A stretch of 64,000 nt of DNA from Arthrobacter sp. OY3WO11 (GTDB lineage: Bacteria > Actinomycetota > Actinomycetes > Actinomycetales > Micrococcaceae): contig NZ_LWLP01000001.1 of assembly GCF_001641125.1 (NCBI RefSeq), forward strand, positions 2,007,658 through 2,071,657. The letters are read 5' to 3'. The position numbers were made by a program, and so were the translations under genes. This document shows positions 1-11,864 of this stretch, piece after piece; position 1 is the first letter of the stretch; each line of letters begins with the position of its first letter. Under the pieces are notes generated by a model. It saw only the letters and a list, made by a program, of their open reading frames with translations, was not told the origin of the DNA and did no database searches.

Positions 1-100
1 GCCGCCGCCGTCTGCAGCCCCGCAGCCGTCTGCGGCCCCGCAGCCCGCCCCCGCGCTCCAGGAGCCGGAACGTGGTCCGGAAACCACACAGATTGGCTGA
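1..100 (+). CDS. C-terminal tail of a DUF3710-like protein (partial)
   Basis: Only the last 32 codons are in the window, read in the second frame from base 2 and ending at the TGA at 98-100. The visible tail is rich in Pro, Ala and Gln, with a six-residue unit PSAAPQ present twice. The call as DUF3710 is an inference from gene order: in actinobacteria a DUF3710 gene commonly lies just before the OB-fold and DUF3159 genes that follow here, and a low-complexity tail is common there. The tail itself carries no diagnostic motif. It overlaps the next gene by 29 bases. Confidence 0.5.
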   Translation, partial: PPPSAAPQPSAAPQPAPALQEPERGPETTQIG

Positions 101-452
101 TCCTGCACCGGACGGCGTGCCCCGGCACCACGCCGGCACGCTCCCCATCAGCCAGCTTCCGGAGAAGGGCCGTGTCACCTGCCAGGGGCGCATCGAATCG
201 GTGACTTTCCTCCCGGCAGACCAGGCTGCCGCCTTCAGCGCCATGGTTTCAGATGCCGAGCCGCGAAATGCTTCCGCCCAGCCTGGTGGACGGCGCGCAA
301 GGCTCCGTGTTGTGTGGCTGGGACGCCAGCGCGTGCCGGGCATTGAAGCCGGCGCGGAGATCCGGCTGGACGGAATGCTTTCCACGAACAACGGACTGAC
401 CACCATGTTCAACCCACGCTACGAAATTATGTCCCGCCAGGAGAACGAATGA
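72..452 (+). CDS. OB-fold nucleic-acid-binding protein
   Basis: Small 126-residue protein. The segment from about residue 34 to the end has the alternating pattern of an OB-fold beta barrel, with the family hallmarks RVTCQGRIESVTFLP, VVWLGR, VPGIEAG and a terminal FNPRYE. Members of this actinobacterial family sit beside DUF3159 and DUF3710 genes; their nucleic-acid ligand is not established. The GTG start is supported by AGGAG at 60-64, seven bases upstream. It ends with an ATGA overlap with the next gene, so the two are probably translationally coupled. The N-terminal 30 residues look poorly conserved. Confidence 0.75.
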   Translation: MVRKPHRLADPAPDGVPRHHAGTLPISQLPEKGRVTCQGRIESVTFLPADQAAAFSAMVSDAEPRNASAQPGGRRARLRVVWLGRQRVPGIEAGAEIRLDGMLSTNNGLTTMFNPRYEIMSRQENE

Positions 453-1240
453 CCGCGCCCCAGCCCGACCCCTCCGCCGGATCCCAGGGGCCGGACTCTC
501 CCGGCCACGCAGGGGAGCCCGGCCCTGCCCAGGAGCCATCTCCCATGGCGGGCCTCGCAGCGGAATATGCCGCGAAGGCAGGACTGCACCGGACCCACGA
601 CGGCCGCGTGGACGTTTTGCGAAGCGCCGGCGGGATCCAGGGCATTGCCGAGAGCATCGCGCCGGGACTCGTGTTCCTGGTTGCCTTCACCGTCACCCGG
701 GAACTCACGCTGTCACTTGTGGCGGCCCTTGCTGCCGCAGCCGTCTTCACAGTGGTCCGGCTGGTCCAGCGCAAGCCCCTGACGCAGGCACTCGCGGGTG
801 TGGTGGGCGTGGGCATCTCGGCCTGGCTGGCCAACACCACCGGCAAGGCCGAGGACTTCTACCTGCCCGGTTTCTTCACCAATGCCGGGTACATCCTGGC
901 GATGGTCCTCTCCATCTTCCTTAAATGGCCCGTAGCGGGCCTGCTCTTCGGATTCATCAGGAACGAAGGCCTTGACTGGCGCAAGGACCCGGCGCGGGTC
1001 AAGGCCTACCAGCTGGGCACCTGGATCATCGTTGCGGTCCTCGCGCTTCGGCTCGCGGTACAGGTTCCGCTCTACCTCATGGGGCCGGACGGACTTGCTG
1101 CCCTGGCCACCACCCGGCTTATCATGGGCGCGCCGCTGTACATCCTGGGTGTCTGGATCGCCTGGCTCGTTACGCGGCCCGCCCCGGCCGGGTCCGGGCC
1201 GGAGTCCCAGCCGAAGGACGGTCCGGCTGCGGCAAACTAG
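449..1240 (+). CDS. DUF3159 family integral membrane protein
   Basis: 263 residues. The first 45 or so are hydrophilic and Pro/Gly rich; the rest carries about five to six hydrophobic segments (near residues 68-100, 108-130, 148-170, 188-215, 225-245), interrupted by a conserved-looking loop NEGLDWRKDPARV. This pattern and the neighbours identify the DUF3159 family, whose function is unknown. Its start ATG overlaps the stop of the OB-fold gene by four bases. Its stop shares the palindrome CTAG with the stop of the convergent TrkA gene, so the two reading frames end on the same four bases. Confidence 0.85.
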   Translation: MTAPQPDPSAGSQGPDSPGHAGEPGPAQEPSPMAGLAAEYAAKAGLHRTHDGRVDVLRSAGGIQGIAESIAPGLVFLVAFTVTRELTLSLVAALAAAAVFTVVRLVQRKPLTQALAGVVGVGISAWLANTTGKAEDFYLPGFFTNAGYILAMVLSIFLKWPVAGLLFGFIRNEGLDWRKDPARVKAYQLGTWIIVAVLALRLAVQVPLYLMGPDGLAALATTRLIMGAPLYILGVWIAWLVTRPAPAGSGPESQPKDGPAAAN

Positions 1241-1980
1241 CCGTCGAACCCGTCGTCCTCCGGGCCCTGCTGCTCCAGGTGGCCCGCCTCGTCGGCGGGC
1301 CGGGGCTGCGGCGGTTCTGAGGAGTCGGGGGAGAGCAGCGCGCGCAGTTCGTCCTCGGCGGCGATAGTCGTCACGAAGAACAGCTCGTCGCCGCCGTCGA
1401 TCACGTCATCCCGGCTCGGCGTGATGGGGGCATGGTCCCGCAGGATGGCCACCAGTGTGGAGTCCTCCGGCCACTGGATCTGGCCCACGGTGCTGCCAAT
1501 AACGTGCGAATCGTGCGGGACAGTGAACTCCACCAGGGAGGACACACCGGTCTGGAGCGTCAGCAGCCGTACAAGGTCGCCGATCTCCACGGCTTCCTCC
1601 ACCAGGGCAGTCATGAGCTGCGGGGTGTTGACGGCGACGTCCACGCCCCAGGAATCGTTGAACATCCAGTCATTCTTGGGGTTGTTGACCCGCCCCACGG
1701 TGCGCCCCACCCCGAACTCCGTCTTGGCCAGCAGTGAGACCACCAGGTTGACCTTGTCGTCACCGGTGGCCGACACCACCACGTCCGCGTCCTCAACCTT
1801 GGCGCCCTGGAGCGTGCTCAGCTCGCAGGCGTCGCCCACCAACCAGTGCGCCCCCCGCAGGCCGCTCCGTCCGATCACTTCCGGCTTGAGGTCGATCAGG
1901 AGGATCTCATGCTTGTGCGCCAGCAATTCCCTGGCGATGGACGATCCGACGCTTCCCGCGCCAACGATCACGACTTTCAC
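1237..1980 (-). CDS. trkA: TrkA-type RCK potassium-channel regulator (CeoC-like)
   Basis: 247-residue cytosolic protein with an N-terminal Rossmann fold (MKVVIVGAGSVGSSIA, residues 1-16, binding NAD(H) or ATP) and a C-terminal RCK_C-like half from about residue 140. A hydrophilic acidic tail ends the protein. TrkA proteins gate potassium transporters in response to nucleotides. It is the second gene of a two-gene operon: its ATG overlaps the stop of the other TrkA gene by four bases. In mycobacteria the equivalent pair is called CeoB/CeoC. No TrkH-type pore gene is nearby; the divergent KimA-like permease is the obvious candidate partner, which is an inference. Confidence 0.85.
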   Translation of the reverse strand: MKVVIVGAGSVGSSIARELLAHKHEILLIDLKPEVIGRSGLRGAHWLVGDACELSTLQGAKVEDADVVVSATGDDKVNLVVSLLAKTEFGVGRTVGRVNNPKNDWMFNDSWGVDVAVNTPQLMTALVEEAVEIGDLVRLLTLQTGVSSLVEFTVPHDSHVIGSTVGQIQWPEDSTLVAILRDHAPITPSRDDVIDGGDELFFVTTIAAEDELRALLSPDSSEPPQPRPADEAGHLEQQGPEDDGFDG

Positions 1981-2651
1981 TGGGACTCCTTGGCAGGGGC
2001 TTTGGCCAGGATCTGGGCGACCTGCGAGCTGCGGTCCACCTGGAGCATGGCGTGGACGGTGTCGCCGTCCTGGTACGCGGTTCCTGCAGCCGGCAGGATC
2101 CCTTCACCGAAGCGGGTCAGGTACGCCACCCGGATATCGGCGGCTTTTTCGATGCTGCTGACCGGGTGCCCGATCCACCCGGCGTCGAGGTCCAGTTCGG
2201 CCAGCACCAGCCGGCCGGAGGGCTCCCGGAAATCACCGGCGAGGTGCTGTTCGGGCAGGATGCGCCGCAGCACCTGGTCGGCGCTCCAGCGGACCGCCGC
2301 CACCGTGGGAATGCCCAGGCGCTGGTAGATCTCGGCGCGGCCGGGATCGTAGATCCGGGCCACGACGTGGGGGACGTGGAACGTTTCCCGCGCCACGCGG
2401 GTGGCGAGGATGTTGGAGTTGTCACCACTGGACACCGCCGCGAATGCGTACGCTTCAGCGACACCCGCCTGCTTCATGGTGTCCCGGTCGAAGCCAACAC
2501 CGGTGACCTTGCGCCCCGTGAACCCTTGCCGGAGCCGGCGAAAGGCACGGTCGTCCTGGTCGATGATGGCCACAGAATGCCCGGCGTCCTCCAGCGTGTG
2601 TGCCAGCGTCGCCCCCACCCGGCCACATCCCATGATCACGAAATGCGCCAC
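1977..2651 (-). CDS. trkA: TrkA-type RCK potassium-channel regulator (CeoB-like)
   Basis: 224-residue RCK protein: an N-terminal nucleotide-binding Rossmann domain (FVIMGCGRVGATLA, followed by an acidic residue in AIIDQD at the end of strand 2) and a C-terminal RCK_C domain from about residue 140 (LAELDLDAGWIGHPVSSIE). I placed the start at the GTG at 2649-2651, reading MAHFVIMGCGRVG, because AGAGGAG lies seven bases upstream; a longer frame to 2678 would add nine atypical residues. It is the first gene of the pair and is divergent from the APC permease across a 120-base gap. Confidence 0.85.
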   Translation of the reverse strand: MAHFVIMGCGRVGATLAHTLEDAGHSVAIIDQDDRAFRRLRQGFTGRKVTGVGFDRDTMKQAGVAEAYAFAAVSSGDNSNILATRVARETFHVPHVVARIYDPGRAEIYQRLGIPTVAAVRWSADQVLRRILPEQHLAGDFREPSGRLVLAELDLDAGWIGHPVSSIEKAADIRVAYLTRFGEGILPAAGTAYQDGDTVHAMLQVDRSSQVAQILAKAPAKESQ

Positions 2652-2771
2652 GGTGTTTCTCCTCTGTAATCCTGTCAAGGTCCTGCTGCTAGAACTCTAC
2701 CGCCAGCGTCCGGGCTGCAGCCGCCCGCCGCCCGTCATGACATAGTCCGGGAATCAGACTAGCTTTGTGGG

Positions 2772-4748
2772 GTGCTGACAATATTGAACGCCGCCAAGCG
2801 TGTGCTGGTGGGCCGGCCATTCCGAAATGACCGGCTGGCCCATACGCTGCTTCCCAAGCGGATCGCACTTCCCGTCTTCGCCTCCGACGCCCTTTCATCC
2901 GTGGCGTATGCACCCGACGAGATCCTGCTCACCCTGGCGCTGGCGGGGATCAGCGCGGTGGCGTTCTCGCCCTGGGTGGGCCTGGCAGTCATGGTTGTCC
3001 TGCTCACTGTTGTGGCCTCCTACCGGCAAAACGTCCACGCCTACCCGTCCGGCGGCGGCGACTACGAGATCGCCGGCGAAAACCTTGGCAAGTACGCCGG
3101 CCTCACGGTGGCCTCGGCACTGCTGGTGGACTACGTCCTGACCGTCGCGGTGTCCATCTCCTCCGCCGCCACGTACCTCACCACCGCCGTCCCGTCGCTG
3201 CACGGCAACCAGGCGGCCATTGCCGCCGTCGGCGTTGCGGTCCTCGCCCTGGTGAACCTGCGCGGCGTGAAAGAGGCAGGCACCATGTTTGCCGTCCCCA
3301 CCTACCTCTTTATGGCATCCATCCTGGGCATGACGGCTGTGGGCATTTTCCAGGCGGCCACCGGACAGCTGGGGGAGGCGCCCTCCGCCGCGTTCGAGAT
3401 CGTCCCGGCCCCCGGGTTCGACGAAGGGCTGGTAGGCCTCGCCGGCGCGTTCCTGCTGCTGCGCGCCTTTTCATCAGGCGCTGCGGCGCTGACCGGCGTC
3501 GAAGCCATCAGCAACGGTGTGCCGAACTTCCGTCCACCGAAAAGCAAGAATGCGGCCTCCACCCTGCTGCTGCTGGGCGTTATCGGCGCCACCATGCTGG
3601 CGGGCATCATGTACCTGGCCAACGCCACCAAGGTACACATCGTCCTCGACCCCGCAACGGAGTTCCTGCTCAACGGCAACCCTCTCCCCGAGGGATACAT
3701 CCAGACGCCGGCCATCAGCCAGATTGCCCACACCATCTTCGGGCCCGGATCCATACCCTTCTATATCGTGGTGGCCGCAACCGGCGTCATCCTGGTCTTC
3801 GCGGCCAACACGGCCTTCAACGGTTTCCCCGTGCTCGGCTCGATCCTCGCCCAGGACGGTTACCTTCCCCGGCAGTTGCGGACCAGGGGGGACCGGCTGG
3901 CCTTCAGCAACGGCGTCCTTGCCCTCGCCGCGGGTGCGCTGGTGCTGATCCTGGCGTTCAATGCGGACGTCACCAAACTCATCCAGCTCTACATCGTGGG
4001 GGTTTTTATCTCCTTCACGGCCAGCCAGCTGGGGATGATCCGGCACTGGGGCCGGAAGCTCAAGCTGGCCAGGGACAAAGCCGCCCGGCGCCGCATGGCC
4101 AAATCGCGCGTCATCAACAGCATCGGCTTCGGCATGACGGCCACGGTCCTTGTGATCGTGCTTATCACCAAATTCGAGCAGGGCGCCTGGATTGCCCTGC
4201 TGGCCATGTTCATCCTGTTCCTGATCATGTGGAGCATCAAAGCCCACTACGACAACGTTGCCAGGGAACTGGCAGTGGACGAGGACGCCTCACCGCGCGC
4301 CCTCCCCACCCGGGTCCACGCCGTCCTGCTGGTGTCCCACGTGCGCAAGCCCGTGCTGCGGGCTTTGGCCTACGCCAGGGCTTCCCGGCCCTCCCGGCTT
4401 GACGCCGTCACCGTGGACATCGATCCGGAGGAAACCGCGCAGACCGTGGCCGACTGGGACAAGCTGGAGATCCCGGTGCCGCTGACGGTACTGGCAAGCC
4501 CCTACCGCGAGACGGTCACGCCCATCATGGATTACGTCAAGCAGATGCGGCTTGACTCGCCCCGGGACCTGATCGTTGTGTACATCCCCGAATACGTGGT
4601 GGGCAAGTGGTGGGAGCAGCTTGTCCACAACCAGACAGCCCTCCGCATCAAGACCCGGCTGCACTTTGAACCAGGCGTCATGGTGGCGAGCGTCCCCTGG
4701 CAGCTGAAATCATCCGAAGAAGCCAAGAACCTGCAGGACGTCCAATGA
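2772..4748 (+). CDS. APC-superfamily permease, KimA-like potassium importer
   Basis: 658 residues, with about twelve transmembrane segments up to residue 470 and a cytosolic C-terminal half resembling a universal-stress-protein fold. Conserved blocks match the Bacillus potassium/proton importer KimA (YdaO): ASDALSSVAY (residues 37-46, with the Asp and Tyr that line the KimA ion site), SYRQ..AYPSGGG.Y, ENLG, LLVDYVLTVAVSISS, AFSSG..ALTGVEAISN, GDRLAFSNG and a tail ending near HNQTALRIKTRL. Many databases would call it a generic amino-acid permease. The divergent TrkA pair supports potassium transport. The GTG start has no clear Shine-Dalgarno, and a TAGCTT eight bases upstream could be a -10 for a leaderless mRNA. 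Confidence 0.75.
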   Translation: MLTILNAAKRVLVGRPFRNDRLAHTLLPKRIALPVFASDALSSVAYAPDEILLTLALAGISAVAFSPWVGLAVMVVLLTVVASYRQNVHAYPSGGGDYEIAGENLGKYAGLTVASALLVDYVLTVAVSISSAATYLTTAVPSLHGNQAAIAAVGVAVLALVNLRGVKEAGTMFAVPTYLFMASILGMTAVGIFQAATGQLGEAPSAAFEIVPAPGFDEGLVGLAGAFLLLRAFSSGAAALTGVEAISNGVPNFRPPKSKNAASTLLLLGVIGATMLAGIMYLANATKVHIVLDPATEFLLNGNPLPEGYIQTPAISQIAHTIFGPGSIPFYIVVAATGVILVFAANTAFNGFPVLGSILAQDGYLPRQLRTRGDRLAFSNGVLALAAGALVLILAFNADVTKLIQLYIVGVFISFTASQLGMIRHWGRKLKLARDKAARRRMAKSRVINSIGFGMTATVLVIVLITKFEQGAWIALLAMFILFLIMWSIKAHYDNVARELAVDEDASPRALPTRVHAVLLVSHVRKPVLRALAYARASRPSRLDAVTVDIDPEETAQTVADWDKLEIPVPLTVLASPYRETVTPIMDYVKQMRLDSPRDLIVVYIPEYVVGKWWEQLVHNQTALRIKTRLHFEPGVMVASVPWQLKSSEEAKNLQDVQ

Positions 4749-6129
4749 TTGCGAAGGCCCCGTTGCACACGATTCACCAGCCACCCGCCGGAGCAGCCGG
4801 CACGGAAGTAGTGCTCGACGTCGGCCCGGTGGCCCATGGCGGCCACTGCGTCGCCAGGCATGAGGGGCGGGTAATTTTCGTCCGGCACGGCATACCCGGC
4901 GAGAAGGTGCGGGTACGGCTGACGGACGCCGAAGAGAAGGCCAAGTTCTGGCGGGCGGACGTGGTGGAGGTCCTTGCCGCCTCCCCGGACCGCGTGGACC
5001 ACTTCTGGCATGCCGCCGACTCGCTGCGGGCGTGGGGCCACGGACATCCCCCGGTGGGGGGAGCGGAGTTCGGCCACATGACGCTGGCCCGGCAGCGCAG
5101 CCTCAAGGCAGAGGTGCTGGCTGAACAGCTCACGCGCCTTGCCGGCGTCGAACAGTTGCCGGACGGAGCCGGCCACAGCGTTGAAGCAGTAGGCGGACAG
5201 CACGACGGCGGGGAAGGCCTCGGGTGGCGGACGCGCGCCAGTTTCTCGGTCACCCCCGGCGGGAAGCTCGGCATGCACGCGCACCGCTCCACGCACATCG
5301 TTCCCGTACGGGAGATGCCGCTCGCGGTCGATGCCATCAACGCCCTGCGCCTTTGGGACCTCGACCTGCAGGGCATCGACCGGGTGGAAGTGGCGGCCCC
5401 GGCCAACGGCTCACGTCCGCTGGTGCTGCTGGCACCAAGCCCGGGAACCAAGCCCAAGCGTCTTAGCGCCGTCGCAGCCCAACTGCCGGGCGAGGTGTCC
5501 GTTGCAACGTTCGACCCCGCAACCGACGCCGTGCACCAGCTGCGGGGCCGCACCTGGGTACAGGAAACAGCAGCCGGCCACGACTACCGGGTTACCGGCG
5601 CCGGGTTCTGGCAGATCCACCGCGACGCGCCCGGGGCACTTGTGGGGGGCGTCACAGAATTCCTCCAGGACGGCGGCTTCCTGCACCCCGGCGCGGTGGT
5701 GGCCGACCTCTACGCGGGCGCCGGGCTGTTCACCGCCGTCCTGGCCGACGCCGTGGGGGAGACGGGATCCGTCCTGTCGGTGGAGGGGCCCCCGGGACCA
5801 GCCGGGACGCGCGCAAGAACCTGCATGCAGCGCCACAGGTGGAGATCGTCCAGGGCAGGGTGGAGCGGGTCCTCCGCCAGAAACCGCGGAACTTTGACGC
5901 CCTGATCCTTGATCCGCCGCGGGCGGGCGCGGGGAAAGCCGTGGTCAGGCAGCTGGTTGAGGCGCAGCCCCGCGCCATTGCCTACGTGTCCTGCGATCCG
6001 GCGTCGTTCGCCCGGGACGTGGGATACTTCCGCCAGGCCGGGTGGGACCTGTCCGGCCTCCGGGCTTTCGACCTGTATCCACACACCCACCACCTGGAGA
6101 CGGTGGCACTGTTGACGCCGCGCGCCTGA
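4745..6129 (+). pseudogene. TrmA/RumA-type TRAM-domain RNA (uracil-5) methyltransferase, frameshifted
   Basis: The N-terminal part (4745 to about 5788) encodes a TRAM domain (DVGPVAHGGHCVARHEGRVIF), a central domain and the SAM-binding motif VVADLYAGAGLFTAVLADAVG. The C-terminal part continues one frame over (about 5789-6129) with the catalytic-domain motifs ALILDPPRAGAGKAVV and AYVSCDPASFARDV, including the nucleophilic Cys of SCDP. The frames join if one base is added in GGGGCCCCCGGG at 5785-5796: with five G the reading is VEGAPGTSRDARKN. As given, the first frame stops at 5905 after about 38 unrelated residues. Starts with an ATGA overlap with the permease. It is either a true mutation or a homopolymer sequencing error. 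Confidence 0.85.
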
Positions 6130-6199
6130 GAACCGGTCCACGATGCCACCGCCATTTTCGACTACGATGGCCGTAGTAGTCCCACGTCGCGCCCGTAAT

Positions 6200-6251
6200 C
6201 ACGGCCGGCCGTGTGCAATTTTCGGGCCCGGAACTAATTAGGGCTTCCTAA
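6200..6251. promoter_or_regulatory. Two inverted repeats upstream of acnA
   Basis: The 178-base gap before acnA holds a perfect 14-base palindrome, CACGGCCGGCCGTG (6200-6213), and a second small inverted repeat, TTAGG-GCTT-CCTAA (6238-6251), about 57 bases before the start codon. Either could bind a regulator. Aconitase is regulated by the TetR protein AcnR and by iron regulators in some actinobacteria, but neither repeat matches a site I can name, and no acnR gene lies beside acnA here. Confidence 0.35.
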
Positions 6252-6307
6252 CTAGCAGGCGGTCAACCGCGCGACAAAGATGAAACTGTTGCGAGAGGAG
6301 TCCTGCG

Positions 6308-9133
<2,826 letters not shown>

Positions 9134-9161
9134 CGGTAACTGCCAAGCAGTCACCACCATC

Positions 9162-9200
9162 CCGAAGCCCCGGCCGGTCACCGACCAGCCGGGGCTTCGG
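9162..9200 (+). terminator. Rho-independent-type hairpin after acnA
   Basis: A perfect 13-base-pair inverted repeat (CCGAAGCCCCGGC at 9162-9174 and its complement at 9188-9200) with a 13-base loop lies about 30 bases after the acnA stop. There is no uridine run, which is common for actinobacterial terminators. It separates acnA from dxs. Confidence 0.8.
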
Positions 9201-9276
9201 CTGTGCAGGTTAGCCTTGCCCTGCGGGCCAAGGCGTTAGAGTTAAACGGCACGTCTACCACCTGAAGGAGGGGTCA

Positions 9277-11250
9277 GTGGGAATCTTGGAGACCATCCGG
9301 AATCCGCAGGACCTGAACGAGTTGTCCGAAGACCAGCTGAAGCAGCTGGCTTCGGAGGTCAGGGACTTCCTGATCACGAACGTCTCCCAGACGGGCGGGC
9401 ACCTCGGACCCAACCTCGGCGTGGTGGAACTGACCCTTGCCGTGCACCGCATCTTCGACTCGCCCCGTGACAGCATCGTCTTCGACACCGGCCACCAGTC
9501 ATACGTCCACAAGCTGCTGACCGGGCGCCAGGACTTCAGCACGCTGCGCCAGGAGGGCGGAATCTCCGGTTACCCCTCAAGGGCCGAATCCGAGCACGAC
9601 ATCGTCGAGAGCTCGCACGCTTCCTCCTCACTGTCCTGGGCGGACGGCATCTCCCGCGCACGCCAGCTCACCGGTGACGGCGACCGGTACGTCATCGCCG
9701 TCGTGGGGGACGGTGCGTTGACCGGAGGCATGGCCTGGGAAGCCATTAACAACATCGCCGCGGACAAAAAGCGCCGCGTGGTGATAGTGGTCAATGACAA
9801 CGGCAGGTCCTACGCCCCCACGGTGGGCGGCTTCGCGGACTACCTCGCGTCCCTGCGCCCCACGATCGACTCCTTCCGGACGGCCCCGGCCTACGAAGTG
9901 GCGCTGGACTGGTGGAAGAAGAAACTCCAAAACGGGGGACCGGCAGGCCAGTTCACCTACAAGAGCCTGCACGCCATGAAAAAGGGCATCAAGGACTGGT
10001 GGGCCCCGCAAGGCATGTTCGAAGACCTCGGCATGAAGTACATCGGCCCCGTGGACGGCCACAACCTCCAGGCCATGGAGCATGCCCTGTCCACGGCCAA
10101 GCACTACGGCGGGCCGGTCATTGTGCATGCAATGACCGAAAAGGGCCACGGCTACGCCCCCGCCCGCGCCCACGAGGCAGACCAGTTCCATGCCGTCGGC
10201 ATCATCGACCCCGAAACGGGCGAACCCACCGGCGCCGCCGGCGCCCAGTCCTGGACCTCGGTCTTCGCCGACGAAATCGCGGCCATCGCGGATGAGCGGA
10301 AAGACGTCGTCGGCATCACCGGAGCCATGCTCATTCCCGTCGGCCTGCACAAATTCGCGGCCCGGCACCCGGACCGTGTGATCGACGTCGGAATCGCCGA
10401 ACAGCACGCCCTCACCTCGGCCGCCGGCATGGCCTTTGGCGGGCTGCACCCGGTGGTTGCCGTCTACGCAACCTTCCTGAACCGGGCCTTCGACCAGCTC
10501 CTGATGGACGTGGCCCTGCACAAGGCCGGCGTCACCATCGTCCTTGACCGCGCAGGCGTCACCGGGCCGGACGGCGCCAGCCATCACGGCATGTGGGACA
10601 TGTCCATGGTCCAGATCGTCCCCGGACTCCACCTGGCAGCGCCCCGCGATGCCAGCAGGCTGCGCGAGGAGCTCCGCGAAGCCGTGGCAATCAGCGACGC
10701 ACCCACCGTGGTCCGCTTCTCGAAGGGATCTGTCGGCGCGGAAGTGGAAGCCCTGGAGCGCCTTAGCGACGGCGTGGACGTGCTTGCCCGGCGGCCCAGC
10801 GGTTCCACAGAGAACGACGTCCTGATCGTCAGCGTGGGCGCCATGTCCGAACTCGCGCTGGACGTGGCCAACCGCCTCGGCGCACAGGGCATCAGCACCA
10901 CCGTGGTGGACCCGCGCTGGGTCCTGCCCGTCCCGCGTTCCATCATCGCGCTGGCATCGCACCACCGCCTGGTGATCTGCATCGAGGACGGCGTTCGCGC
11001 CGGCGGGGTCGGTTCGCGGATCCGCCAGGAAATGCGGTCGGCAGGCGTGGATACCGCCTTGAACGAGGTAGGCCTGCCGGTCGAATTCCTGGACCACGGC
11101 ACCCGCGCCCAGATCCTCGAACGCGTCGGCCTGACCGCCCAGCAGATCACGCACGACGTCGTTGCACAGGTCCTCGGCACGAAGGTACCCTTTGCGCGTC
11201 CCCTGCCCGGCCAGCAGCACCCCACCACCGGCAGCCTTCCGATCCTGTGA
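9277..11250 (+). CDS. dxs: 1-deoxy-D-xylulose-5-phosphate synthase
   Basis: 657-residue thiamine-diphosphate enzyme that condenses pyruvate and glyceraldehyde 3-phosphate in the first step of the MEP isoprenoid pathway. Seen: [12 protein letters not shown] near the N-terminus, the ThDP motif [16 protein letters not shown], and the transketolase-like centre [18 protein letters not shown]. Length is normal for the family. The GTG start has an excellent GAAGGAGG upstream. Its stop overlaps the GTG of the DUF402 gene (GTGA), so the downstream genes are probably co-translated. Confidence 0.97.
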   Translation: MGILETIRNPQDLNELSEDQLKQLASEVRDFLITNVSQTGGHLGPNLGVVELTLAVHRIFDSPRDSIVFDTGHQSYVHKLLTGRQDFSTLRQEGGISGYPSRAESEHDIVESSHASSSLSWADGISRARQLTGDGDRYVIAVVGDGALTGGMAWEAINNIAADKKRRVVIVVNDNGRSYAPTVGGFADYLASLRPTIDSFRTAPAYEVALDWWKKKLQNGGPAGQFTYKSLHAMKKGIKDWWAPQGMFEDLGMKYIGPVDGHNLQAMEHALSTAKHYGGPVIVHAMTEKGHGYAPARAHEADQFHAVGIIDPETGEPTGAAGAQSWTSVFADEIAAIADERKDVVGITGAMLIPVGLHKFAARHPDRVIDVGIAEQHALTSAAGMAFGGLHPVVAVYATFLNRAFDQLLMDVALHKAGVTIVLDRAGVTGPDGASHHGMWDMSMVQIVPGLHLAAPRDASRLREELREAVAISDAPTVVRFSKGSVGAEVEALERLSDGVDVLARRPSGSTENDVLIVSVGAMSELALDVANRLGAQGISTTVVDPRWVLPVPRSIIALASHHRLVICIEDGVRAGGVGSRIRQEMRSAGVDTALNEVGLPVEFLDHGTRAQILERVGLTAQQITHDVVAQVLGTKVPFARPLPGQQHPTTGSLPIL

Positions 11251-11864
11251 GGGGCGAGGCTGAGCTGAAATACCCCGGCGTCCTGGGGGAGCCCGCCGGG
11301 GACAACCACCCGGGAGCAACGCGGGCACCGGAGAACCTGCAGCCCGGCCAGCTGGTGGTGGCACGGAACCGTAAATGGAACGGCAAAGCCCACTGGGTGG
11401 TTCCCGGACGCTACCTCGGCGAGGACCGCCACGGCTGGTGGATATTCCAAGGCACCAATGAATTCTGTTCCCGCCCGGGCGCGGCGTTTTACACCAGATC
11501 AGACGCCGTGCTCCTGGTGCCGCGCGAAGGCGACTGGGTGGCCACTTTCTACGACGACGCCCATCCGGGCGGCATGCGGGTCTACATAGACCTTGCCGTG
11601 GCCCACGAGTGGAGCACTATCCGGCCCGCCGTCACCGAATTCCACGTCATCGACATGGACCTGGACGTCGTCCATACGGCCGGCAGGGGCGTGTTCATCG
11701 ACGACGAGGACGAATTTGCGGAACACCGCGTTGCCATGGACTACCCCGCAGTACTGGTGGAATCCCTCCAGGCATCGGCGGACCAGCTTTACCAGGCCGT
11801 GAAGGCGCAGCACGCACCGTTCGACGGCACCGACGCCGAATGGTTTACCAAGGGACGGTCATGA
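11247..11864 (+). CDS. DUF402 family protein
   Basis: 205 residues. From about residue 33 it has the DUF402 beta-rich pattern ([18 protein letters not shown], then [11 protein letters not shown] and [11 protein letters not shown] with clustered Asp residues [11 protein letters not shown]). DUF402 proteins related to FomD and Ntdp are Mg/Mn-dependent phosphohydrolases acting on nucleoside diphosphates or nucleotidylated substrates; here that activity is only an inference from the acidic cluster. The GTG start overlaps the dxs stop by four bases, and the stop overlaps the ATG of the next gene (ATGA). A link to isoprenoid synthesis is not implied by the sequence. Confidence 0.8.
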   Translation: MRGEAELKYPGVLGEPAGDNHPGATRAPENLQPGQLVVARNRKWNGKAHWVVPGRYLGEDRHGWWIFQGTNEFCSRPGAAFYTRSDAVLLVPREGDWVATFYDDAHPGGMRVYIDLAVAHEWSTIRPAVTEFHVIDMDLDVVHTAGRGVFIDDEDEFAEHRVAMDYPAVLVESLQASADQLYQAVKAQHAPFDGTDAEWFTKGRS

